Both the position numbers and the translations under genes were made by a program. The notes under the pieces were generated by a model. It saw nothing but the letters and a program-made list of their open reading frames with translations, was not told where the DNA came from and did no database searches. From Candidatus Woesearchaeota archaeon (lineage in GTDB: Archaea; Nanobdellota; Nanobdellia; Woesearchaeales; DSVV01), in contig JAHFMP010000048.1 of NCBI GenBank assembly GCA_023267795.1, positions 1 to 6,995 on the forward strand: 6,995 bases of DNA, given 5' to 3'. The first letter of the stretch is position 1, and each line of letters opens with the position of its first letter. Of this stretch, positions 1-6,112 are shown piece after piece.

Positions 1-650
1 TTTTTGAGCCATGAAAAAAGCATCTTCATCTTTTCATTAACAAATAAATAAGAGCTTGTCAGTACATCGCCTATGTAATTTTGCACTACCTTATACTCTC
101 CAAGTGTTTCATCTGTTTCAATATTTCTATTTACCATCTTGTGTATTATTTTCATGTCTTTTTCAGTTGGAAAATTCTGCGTATGTTCTTCCATATACTT
201 CCATGCTTCATAAAGATTTGAGGCCATAAACAATTCTTTTTTGTTTTTTCCTTTAGGGATAATGTCTTCAAAGAGATAATTGAATGTATCTTTTACAGAC
301 ATAGTTGACCCTTCAATAGCATTGCTGTTTGCTATGAAAATACTGAGAAATTTTTCCTTTTCTTTTTCCTGAGACATTGCATCCAGATGTTTCAGATACG
401 TTTTTTGTGCATCAGATGCTTTTCTCATATCATCATGTTGTTGATAAGAAAGTTCATCATTTGTTTCCTGAAGTATCCAATCTTTATTTTTATGAGAAAT
501 CGACATACATAGAAACTCTTCTTTTTGAATTGGTCTTTTCTTTCCGATGTATTTTATTGTCTTTTGTTTTATTTTATTCCCTTCTCTAACGGATTCAACA
601 AGATACAGATATTCTTTTCCTTTGATCTTTTTTGTGACAATGCTTACCAT
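1..650 (-). CDS. Fic-family protein, N-terminal 216 residues (runs off left edge)
   Basis: This frame is open from ATG at 650 to the window edge with no stop. Fic enzymes transfer AMP or other nucleoside phosphates to protein hydroxyls, usually in the cytosol. Visible evidence: residues 109-114 read SNAIEG, which fits the class II Fic inhibitory motif (S/T)xxxE(G/N) and the usual SxxIEG start of Fic N-terminal regions. Residues 160-195 have the FPTEKDMKIIH ... LGEYKVV ... IGD pattern that opens the Fic core. The catalytic HPFx(D/E)GNGR loop would lie beyond position 1, so activity cannot be judged. Residues 1-37 (KGKEYLYLVES ... KQKTIKYIGK) look like the short beta-rich module found at the N-terminus of some IS1634-type transposases and archaeal Fic proteins; this is from memory. 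Residues 75-100 are charged and probably helical. The start is supported by a TATA box at 671-680, which implies a leaderless mRNA. Transcription is divergent from the permease fusion. Family call is fairly firm; target unknown. Confidence 0.8.
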   Translation of the reverse strand, partial: MVSIVTKKIKGKEYLYLVESVREGNKIKQKTIKYIGKKRPIQKEEFLCMSISHKNKDWILQETNDELSYQQHDDMRKASDAQKTYLKHLDAMSQEKEKEKFLSIFIANSNAIEGSTMSVKDTFNYLFEDIIPKGKNKKELFMASNLYEAWKYMEEHTQNFPTEKDMKIIHKMVNRNIETDETLGEYKVVQNYIGDVLTSSYLFVNEKMKMLFSWLK

Positions 651-656
651 TTATAT

Positions 657-671
657 AGTTAACCACTACAT
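657..671 (+). repeat. 15-bp direct repeat, copy 1
   Basis: AGTTAACCACTACAT occurs here and again exactly at 721-735, 64 bp apart in the same orientation. This copy lies between the Fic TATA box and the Fic start codon. It begins with the palindrome GTTAAC. It looks like an operator for a regulator of the divergent pair; this is inference from position and identity. Confidence 0.6.
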
Positions 672-680
672 ATATTTAAA
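671..680 (-). promoter_or_regulatory. TATA box of the Fic gene
   Basis: On the minus strand this reads TTTAAATATA. Its centre is about 26 nt upstream of the ATG at 650, the usual archaeal TATA-to-start distance, so transcription should begin at or next to the start codon (leaderless). One copy of the 15-bp direct repeat lies between this box and the start, where a bound protein would block initiation. Confidence 0.6.
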
Positions 681-720
681 TGTTACTCTGGAAAAAAGTA
701 AAAAATGATTGGTTTATGAA

Positions 721-735
721 AGTTAACCACTACAT
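721..735 (+). repeat. 15-bp direct repeat, copy 2
   Basis: This is an exact second copy of AGTTAACCACTACAT. It lies about 50 bp upstream of the permease-methyltransferase TATA box. A degenerate third copy, GTTTACTACATT, may sit at 759-770, closer still to that TATA box. With copy 1 at the Fic start, the set could co-regulate both divergent genes. Confidence 0.6.
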
Positions 736-786
736 TCTTCTATTCAATTATTCAGGTCGTTTACTACATTATTGCATGACGGAAGG

Positions 787-795
787 TTTATATAG
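787..795 (+). promoter_or_regulatory. TATA box of the permease-methyltransferase gene
   Basis: TTTATATAG is centred about 27 nt before the ATG at 818. This predicts transcription starting at that ATG. It is the main reason for choosing 818 over the in-frame ATG at 680, which lies upstream of this promoter and overlaps the Fic promoter. Confidence 0.7.
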
Positions 796-817
796 AATTA
801 TTTATCAAACACAGTAT

Positions 818-2806
818 ATGGTCACAACAGAGGAGATTATCAGCGAAGAACAGAAACCAAAAGAAGAAAACAACAAATGTGGAGAGCTTAAGAAATCTGC
901 TGGACTATTTACTATTATCGCGCTGACTGTTTCATCAATGATTGGCTCAGGATTATTTTTTGGTGCAAGCATTGCTGCAAGTTATGCTGGGCCTGCGTCA
1001 CTTATTGCATGGATTATTCTTGGCATTATGACTGTCTACGTCGGCATGTGTTTCGGGGAGCTTGTTGCAATGTTTCCAAAAGCAGGAGGAGTGTATGAAT
1101 TCACAAAACAAAGCTACGGACAATTTTCTTCTTTTCTTATTGGTTGGATATCATGGATTACTGGCAACATTGCTGCAGCAGTACTGCTTATCGCTGCACT
1201 GGATTATATTGTCAGCACATTTCCAGCAGTGTTCCCTGAAGTGCATGCACATCTAATTAAAATGATTATTGGCATTGCAATTATTATTTTGTTGAACTAC
1301 ATTACATTCCGGGGTGTTGAAGCAAGTGGAGTTCTTCTTGGTGTTTTTTCTGGCGCTGCTGTTGTCATAGTGCTTCTCATTATTTTTCGCGGGATTTTTG
1401 ATGTCCAACTCAGCAACTTTACGCCGTTCATGCCATATTCTCCTATGTACATTTTTGTTGCATTCTTTTTTATTGTGGAAACTTTTTTTGGATGGGATGG
1501 TGCAACATATCTTGCTGAAGAAACTGAGAACCCTGAAAAAATTATCCCAAAAGTACTTGTCTACACTTGCATCGGCATTACAATTATTGGATTTTTGATG
1601 GCATTTGTACTTCTTGGAATAATTCCATGGGAGAAACTTATTCTTTCCACATCACCTGCTGCTGATGCTGCAACTGTTCTTTTTGGTGATTATGGTGCAC
1701 CAATTGTTGGCATTGGTGTTTTTCTGGCACTGACAGCAGCAACTGCAAGCATTGTTGTTACTTCACCACGTTTGCTTCTTGCACTTGCAAGAGATAAATT
1801 GTTTATTGATTCAATGGCAGATATTCATCCACGCTTTGGCACCCCGCACAAAGCAATTATTTTTCAAACTATTGTTTCCATAATTGTTCTTTTTATAGGA
1901 TTTGGTGAATACACTGTTATGCTTTCTCTTGAAGTGCCGCTTGCATTATTTTTGTACATTGCCTGCATTTGCTGTGTTCCTGTACTTCGCTATAAAATGC
2001 CTGACTTTCCGCGGAAGTACAAAATTCCTTTTGGAATAGTTGGTCCTATTATTATTTCTGTCCTTTACTTGAGTGTTATTGGTGTTTGGCTCTTTAATGA
2101 TCCTACAGCAGTTCATATACTATTTATTGGATTCGCACTCATAGCATTTGCAATTCCCATTTATCTTCTGCTGACTTTTTATTATAATCCTGATGCAATT
2201 ATTCCAGCAATTAATCAAATATCTTTATTGACATACTGGTTGGAGGATTTTTTGCTGCCGCGAAGCATCAGAAAACAGGTTCTTGCACTGTTTGATGAGT
2301 ATGAAGGAAAAAATATTCTTGAGTTTGGTTCTGGTGTTGGCACAATGACAATGCATCTTGCAGAATTAGTAAAACCAGGAGGACATATTTATGCTGTTGA
2401 TTTGAGTAAAGGCAACATTAAAATTATTGACAGGCGTTCTGCAAAAAAGGGGCATACGCATGTTCATACTATCCATGATGAACATCAAATCAATCGTGTG
2501 CATCCTGATGTGCCAAAGATTGACATGATTTTTTCTTTTGGAGTGTTATCGTACATTCAGAACTTGAAAAAAGTGCTGAAAGAACTGCATATTCGCCTGC
2601 CTGAAGGAGGGAGTGTTTGTTTTATAGAATATGCGAATCTCTACAAGGTATTGCCAAACATTGGCTGGCTTTCTCATCCTGAAAGAGTCAAAGATATTTT
2701 CAAAGAGAATGGTTTTTCTGTAACAGTGCAGACATACAAAGGACTGCTCTGGGATTATGTGGTGATTTATGGGATTAAAAGCAAAGAAGGTGTGCCGTAT
2801 ATTTAG
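818..2806 (+). CDS. APC-superfamily permease fused to a class I SAM-dependent methyltransferase
   Basis: The product is 662 residues from ATG 818. Residues 1-26 are a charged cytosolic N-tail. Residues 27-455 form about 12 membrane helices of an amino acid-polyamine-organocation permease: GSGLFFG at 43-49 (unwound TM1 substrate site), FGELVAMFPKAGGVYEF at 79-95, WDGATYLAEETENPEKIIPK at 226-245, and TSPRLLLALARDKLF at 315-329. After a linker of about 25 residues, 481-655 form a Rossmann methyltransferase. It has motif I LEFGSGVGTM at 501-510, acidic D528 in YAVDLS (ribose binding in this fold), MIFSFGVLSYI at 570-580 and LPEGGSVCFIEY at 594-605. With 12 helices and the N-tail inside, the methyltransferase should face the cytosol. 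APC permeases alone are normally about 430-500 residues, so the tail is an added domain. The frame is unbroken and composition is even across the junction, which argues against an assembly artefact. The likely role is uptake or exchange of an amino acid or amine, coupled somehow to methylation; the substrate is unknown. The ATG at 680 would add 46 residues unlike any APC N-terminus, so I rejected it. Confidence 0.9.
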   Translation: MVTTEEIISEEQKPKEENNKCGELKKSAGLFTIIALTVSSMIGSGLFFGASIAASYAGPASLIAWIILGIMTVYVGMCFGELVAMFPKAGGVYEFTKQSYGQFSSFLIGWISWITGNIAAAVLLIAALDYIVSTFPAVFPEVHAHLIKMIIGIAIIILLNYITFRGVEASGVLLGVFSGAAVVIVLLIIFRGIFDVQLSNFTPFMPYSPMYIFVAFFFIVETFFGWDGATYLAEETENPEKIIPKVLVYTCIGITIIGFLMAFVLLGIIPWEKLILSTSPAADAATVLFGDYGAPIVGIGVFLALTAATASIVVTSPRLLLALARDKLFIDSMADIHPRFGTPHKAIIFQTIVSIIVLFIGFGEYTVMLSLEVPLALFLYIACICCVPVLRYKMPDFPRKYKIPFGIVGPIIISVLYLSVIGVWLFNDPTAVHILFIGFALIAFAIPIYLLLTFYYNPDAIIPAINQISLLTYWLEDFLLPRSIRKQVLALFDEYEGKNILEFGSGVGTMTMHLAELVKPGGHIYAVDLSKGNIKIIDRRSAKKGHTHVHTIHDEHQINRVHPDVPKIDMIFSFGVLSYIQNLKKVLKELHIRLPEGGSVCFIEYANLYKVLPNIGWLSHPERVKDIFKENGFSVTVQTYKGLLWDYVVIYGIKSKEGVPYI

Positions 2807-4056
2807 TAAAGAGGACTTTTTTGCAAAAATGAGAAAAAAGAAAGATGATCTACTTTTAAAAATTCTATCAGAGGCATTATGTTTTCTTTTTTTAATGATG
2901 TTGATATTATCACTGAGTTGAATCCTTTATGTTTTTTGTTGAAATCTTCCAATCCTTTACGTTCTCTTTCATGTATTTTATCAGTAGCTGTAACATTAAT
3001 TGCTATTTTTTCTATAATGAAATCAACTTCAGAATGTAATTCACCCCAGTAGCTTATTTCTTTATACTTTCCGGCAAGTTTAATGAGAACTGCGTTTTCA
3101 AACATTTGTCCTCTGTTCTCTGAATATTTGGTATTTACTATATTTACAAATCCATGGTCTAAGCAATATAATTTTGGCAGTTTTGTAACATCATGCTTGA
3201 TTTTTATAGAATAAGAAAAGTAGCTGACTTCAAATAATAAGTACGCATCGATCATATAATTAATATAAGTTTGCAGTGTGTCCTTTGCTATCCCAAACAC
3301 ATTTGATAATTTATTTATGCTTATTTTTGCACCAGATGCTGAAATAAGATATCTCACTACATTTATGATTTGTTTTGTATTTCTTACAGTGTACCTGTCA
3401 ATTATGTCTTTATGTATTATATCTTCAAAATACTGCTGCAAAAGATATTCTTTCTTTTCTTCAGATTTTTCAAGAACAACTTCAGGGAACCCACCATATT
3501 TCAGGTATTTTTCTAAACTCCCATCTTTGGTAAAATAAATATATTCATTAAAAGATAAAGGCATTATCGTAAATGACAAATTTCTTCCTGTTAATAGCGT
3601 AGATAATTCTTTTGACAGCAGAGAAGCTGAAGATCCAGAGATTATAAACTTTATATTTTCGTTAATGTCATATTTGGTTCTCAGCCACATCTCCCAAGAA
3701 GGCACTTTTTGAACTTCATCTATGAAGAAATATGTCTTTTTCTTATTTTTTGAATATTTTTTATATGCTTCAAACACTTCATCAAAGAGCCTGATAGTAA
3801 GATTATCAGCAAAACCATAATCTTCCAGATTAAGGTACAATATCTGTTTTTTGCTTACTCCATTTTTTATCAGCTCAGAAATTAACTGCTTTATGATTGT
3901 TGATTTTCCAGATCTTCTTATGCCTTTTAAAACAATAACTTCTTTGCGTTCAAAATAAGGCAGTATTCTTTTTATGTACACTTCTCTTTTTATTCCAGAA
4001 TCTATTTCTTTTTCCCAAAAATTCCATTTCTTTAATATCTCAATAATAGCATTCAT
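2803..4056 (-). CDS. AAA_14/DUF4143-type ATPase
   Basis: The product is 417 residues and starts at ATG 4056. Walker A is GIRRSGKST at 45-53. Walker B is YFFIDEVQ at 109-116, with D113 and E114. A sensor-like strand FIISGSSASLLS lies at 137-148. YGGFPEVV at 187-194 is typical of this family. Residues 240-275 look like the winged-helix part (SINKLSNVFGIAKDTLQTYI). Residues 316-348 (FENAVLIKL ... YWGELHSEVDFII) resemble the PD-(D/E)xK-like C-terminal region of DUF4143 proteins. The conserved aspartate D345 is present, but the following strand reads INVTAT where nucleases would carry a lysine, so this part is probably not a nuclease. Length and domain order are complete. These ATPases are common in archaea and often lie in accessory regions; their physiological job is poorly known. 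The stop codon overlaps that of the convergent permease fusion by 4 bp. The start is supported by a TATA box inside the palindrome at 4080-4117, implying a leaderless mRNA. Confidence 0.88.
   Translation of the reverse strand: MNAIIEILKKWNFWEKEIDSGIKREVYIKRILPYFERKEVIVLKGIRRSGKSTIIKQLISELIKNGVSKKQILYLNLEDYGFADNLTIRLFDEVFEAYKKYSKNKKKTYFFIDEVQKVPSWEMWLRTKYDINENIKFIISGSSASLLSKELSTLLTGRNLSFTIMPLSFNEYIYFTKDGSLEKYLKYGGFPEVVLEKSEEKKEYLLQQYFEDIIHKDIIDRYTVRNTKQIINVVRYLISASGAKISINKLSNVFGIAKDTLQTYINYMIDAYLLFEVSYFSYSIKIKHDVTKLPKLYCLDHGFVNIVNTKYSENRGQMFENAVLIKLAGKYKEISYWGELHSEVDFIIEKIAINVTATDKIHERERKGLEDFNKKHKGFNSVIISTSLKKENIMPLIEFLKVDHLSFFSFLQKSPLY
2817..2829. terminator. Possible bidirectional T-tract between convergent genes
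   Basis: The plus strand has T6 at 2817-2822 followed by GC and A5 at 2825-2829, so TTTTTGCAAAAA is palindromic and gives a U-tract on both strands. It lies 11 nt after the permease-methyltransferase stop, within the last codons of the ATPase. Archaeal polymerase can terminate at U-tracts, so this could end the plus transcript. In the minus direction it would fall inside the ATPase gene and is unlikely to be used. Confidence 0.3.
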
Positions 4057-4069
4057 AAAAAAAAAGAAA
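4057..4069 (-). terminator. U-rich tract 3' of fttA (possible terminator)
   Basis: On the minus strand this reads TTTCTTTTTTTTT, with nine uninterrupted T immediately before the ATPase ATG. For a transcript coming from fttA, it follows a strong 16-bp hairpin by about 10 nt. U-rich tracts are archaeal termination sites and the RNA context at which aCPSF1/FttA acts. The same bases lie between the ATPase TATA box and its start, so the tract serves two genes. Confidence 0.45.
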
Positions 4070-4079
4070 TCCTTGCTTA

Positions 4080-4087
4080 TTTATAAA
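4080..4087 (-). promoter_or_regulatory. TATA box of the DUF4143-type ATPase gene
   Basis: TTTATAAA is centred about 27 nt upstream of ATG 4056 on the minus strand, which predicts a leaderless transcript. It is the outer end of the left arm of the 16-bp inverted repeat, so any factor or structure using that palindrome would compete with TATA-binding protein. Confidence 0.6.
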
Positions 4088-4117
4088 GGTTTCCAATATA
4101 CTGGAAACCTTTATAAA
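4080..4117. repeat. Perfect 16-bp inverted repeat with 6-nt spacer
   Basis: The left arm TTTATAAAGGTTTCCA (4080-4095) is exactly complementary to the right arm TGGAAACCTTTATAAA (4102-4117), with spacer ATATAC. It starts 10 nt after the fttA stop and ends 23 nt before the ATPase start. Read as RNA it is a stable hairpin in the fttA 3' UTR. Read as DNA it is an operator-like palindrome with a TATA-like octamer at each end; only the one facing the ATPase has a gene at the right distance. Confidence 0.85.
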
Positions 4118-4127
4118 CTTGATGAAG

Positions 4128-6029
4128 CTACTTCACCCTGACAACTTCCAAATTTCTGGGAGAAACTGTTTCAATTCTGTACTGTTTGTGAATAGAAGAT
4201 GCAAAATCAAGACATCTGCTGCTTTCTCCATGATTCACAATTATCTTCTTTGGCCTTGGCATGCAACGATATAAGAAACTCATCAATTCTTTTCTGCTGC
4301 TGTGACCAGACAATCCTTCAATAGTTTCTATTTCCATATTTATCTTCACAAGCTCTGGCTTACTGCTTGCACCGTAATCAAACACAATCTCCCTCTCACC
4401 ATGCTGAATACGCCTTCCTAAACTTCCTTCTCCCTGATAAGAAGTAAAGACAAGACTGTTTCTTTCAGAAGGAGCAAAGAATTTCAAATACTGCACGCTG
4501 GGCCCACCTACCAACATGCCAGATGTTGCAAGAACAACACATGGTCCTGTTTCTTCCATCACCTGCTGCCGTTCTTTGCCGCTTCCTATATGCTTAAACA
4601 TTGGTGCTAAAAAAGGATTATGATCTTTATGAAAAATAAGTTTGCGGACATTTGTATTCAAAAACTCTGGATATGCAGAATGAATTGCAGTGACATCCCA
4701 TACCATGCCATCAATATAAACAGGAACTTCTGCTAAACGACCTGTTCTAAAGAGTTCTTCCAACACAAGCAAAACTTCTTGCGCTCTGCCAACTCCAAGA
4801 ACAGGCAACAAAACCCTGCCTCTTCTCTCTAATGTTTTTGTAATAATACTAATAAACTGATTTTCACATTCAAAATGTGTTGGATAATTGTTGTCTTTGC
4901 CTCCATACGTACTCTCAATAATCATAGATTCCAACCTTGGAAACTGAGTAACTGCAGGATCCAACAATGTTGTCCTGCCAAATTTCATATCACCTGTGTA
5001 GAGCATATTATGCAATCCATTGCCAATATGCAAATGAATCATTGCACTTCCAATAATATGGCCTGCATTATACAAAGTAATTCTTACGTCAGGAGTAATG
5101 TCAGAAACTTCATCATAATCTACACAAATGGTATGCTTCAGTGTTTCTTTGACATCATCACTGCTATACAATGGCTCTTTGCCGTCCATGCGTGCAATTT
5201 TAATCATATCCAACTGCAGCAATGCCATGATATCTCTTGTTGGCGCTGTACAATATGTTGGTCCCCGATATCCAAATTTGTAAAGATATGGCAGGAATCC
5301 GCAGTGATCCAAATGACTGTGTGAGATAATAACTGCATCCAAATCATTAATGTTAAACTCAGGCGCTTCAAAATAAGGATATTCTGCTCCTGTTACTCCA
5401 GCAGGATCAATTCCGCAATCCAACATAATTCGTGATTCAGGTGTTTGCAACAAAAAGCAGCTTCTTCCTACCTGTCGCCCTGCACCAAGCACGCTTAAGC
5501 GAACCCATTCTTGTTTTTTTCCACGCTGCCAGCCATCATAAATTCGATGGCCAATTTTGTCCAGAAATTTTCTTCTGTAATCGCTATGCTGATAAAGGAC
5601 AAGACGAATATTTTCAATCAACTGGCAGCGAATAGGCGGGCTCCGCCGCACAATCGGCACCCAGAAAGTTCTTTTTTTAATTTCGTACAGTGTTGCTCCC
5701 TGCTTGCCAATTGCAATTCCTGGTTTTTCTGCTTCAATAATAACCCGTGAACGCTGCGGATCAAAAATAATCTGCTGTAATCCTGCCTCTTCTGGAATTA
5801 AAGATCGTATTTCCTTTTCTGCTATTTCCAGATCTGCTGTCAATGAAGGATCAGGCCGCAGCTCTACTCTTTTTTTAATTAAGTCAACTGCTTCCTTGAT
5901 GCATGTTCCTGGCTCTAAAACAAAATCTTTTTTTTTTGAGTAGAGAACAATGTTTGCTCCTTCAAAACATGCGTCACTGATTTTTTCTTCAGGAACAACT
6001 TTCATGATTTCTTTAATAATTTTAGTCAT
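4128..6029 (-). CDS. fttA: aCPSF1/FttA: KH, metallo-beta-lactamase and beta-CASP endoribonuclease, transcription termination factor
   Basis: The product is 633 residues, the normal size for archaeal aCPSF1. This family cleaves RNA at U-rich 3' ends and terminates transcription in archaea, working as a dimer with a two-metal zinc centre. Residues 1-145 are the N-terminal KH region, with a GKQG loop at 108-111. The metallo-beta-lactamase core starts near 168. Metal ligands are all present: HSHLDH at 227-232, H314 in the GHIIGSA segment, D337 in YTGDMKF, and beta-CASP motif A E362 in IESTYGG. Motif B H566 lies in LSGHSS and motif C H590 in VNHGE. The beta-CASP insert spans about 390-550 and includes LATSGMLVGGP at 490-500. 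Nothing essential is missing. It lies 83 bp downstream of psmB on the same strand, an arrangement shared with Methanothermobacter (MTH1202/MTH1203). A TATA-like box at 6066-6073 gives it its own promoter, but no clear terminator separates it from psmB, so cotranscription is also possible. The start is the only ATG preceding the conserved KH region. Confidence 0.97.
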   Translation of the reverse strand: MTKIIKEIMKVVPEEKISDACFEGANIVLYSKKKDFVLEPGTCIKEAVDLIKKRVELRPDPSLTADLEIAEKEIRSLIPEEAGLQQIIFDPQRSRVIIEAEKPGIAIGKQGATLYEIKKRTFWVPIVRRSPPIRCQLIENIRLVLYQHSDYRRKFLDKIGHRIYDGWQRGKKQEWVRLSVLGAGRQVGRSCFLLQTPESRIMLDCGIDPAGVTGAEYPYFEAPEFNINDLDAVIISHSHLDHCGFLPYLYKFGYRGPTYCTAPTRDIMALLQLDMIKIARMDGKEPLYSSDDVKETLKHTICVDYDEVSDITPDVRITLYNAGHIIGSAMIHLHIGNGLHNMLYTGDMKFGRTTLLDPAVTQFPRLESMIIESTYGGKDNNYPTHFECENQFISIITKTLERRGRVLLPVLGVGRAQEVLLVLEELFRTGRLAEVPVYIDGMVWDVTAIHSAYPEFLNTNVRKLIFHKDHNPFLAPMFKHIGSGKERQQVMEETGPCVVLATSGMLVGGPSVQYLKFFAPSERNSLVFTSYQGEGSLGRRIQHGEREIVFDYGASSKPELVKINMEIETIEGLSGHSSRKELMSFLYRCMPRPKKIIVNHGESSRCLDFASSIHKQYRIETVSPRNLEVVRVK

Positions 6030-6032
6030 AAA

Positions 6033-6070
6033 TTAAATCCACACATTCACTTTGTTCATGGTGGATTTAA
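6033..6070. repeat. 10-bp inverted repeat in the fttA promoter/leader
   Basis: TTAAATCCAC at 6033-6042 is exactly complementary to GTGGATTTAA at 6061-6070, with an 18-bp spacer. The right arm overlaps the fttA TATA-like box; the left arm falls in the short leader just before ATG 6029. Spacing and placement suit an operator bound by a dimer. In a psmB-fttA read-through transcript it could instead form a hairpin in front of the fttA start. Confidence 0.5.
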
Positions 6071-6073
6071 AAC
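6066..6073 (-). promoter_or_regulatory. TATA-like box of fttA
   Basis: On the minus strand this reads GTTTTAAA. It predicts a start near 6043 and a leader of about 14 nt. No Shine-Dalgarno match is evident in that leader. It is preceded by CTCAGAGGT, which also occurs upstream of psmB. Confidence 0.45.
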
Positions 6074-6082
6074 ACCTCTGAG
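6074..6082 (-). promoter_or_regulatory. 9-bp element shared with the psmB upstream region (fttA copy)
   Basis: CTCAGAGGT on the minus strand, 45-53 nt upstream of the fttA ATG and directly upstream of its TATA-like box. The identical nonamer occurs at 6819-6827, 41-49 nt upstream of the psmB ATG. It could be a shared activator or BRE-like site; the short length allows chance. Confidence 0.35.
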
Positions 6083-6112
6083 TTTTTTAAGAACACTTTA
6101 TTAATATCTCTT

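Noticed and set aside
377..589. Plus-strand 70-residue open frame
   Set aside because: It is antisense to the Fic coding frame, which has clear family motifs; composition is low-complexity Phe/Leu/Ser.
657..770. CRISPR-like array
   Set aside because: There are only two exact 15-bp copies, shorter than CRISPR repeats, with no regular spacers and no cas genes.
680..817. Upstream in-frame extension of the permease to the ATG at 680
   Set aside because: It adds 46 residues with no APC resemblance, lies upstream of the TATA box at 787-795 and overlaps the Fic promoter and direct repeats.
3278..3538. Plus-strand 86-residue open frame opposite the ATPase
   Set aside because: It lies antisense to the DUF4143 region, with no start signal or family resemblance.
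4110..4140. Plus-strand promoter from the right arm of the 16-bp palindrome
   Set aside because: TTTATAAA there would start a transcript antisense to fttA, but no plausible gene follows; the octamer is explained by the symmetry of the palindrome.
4875..5324. Plus-strand 149-residue open frame opposite fttA
   Set aside because: It is antisense to highly conserved FttA motifs and cysteine-rich without family features, with no promoter of its own.
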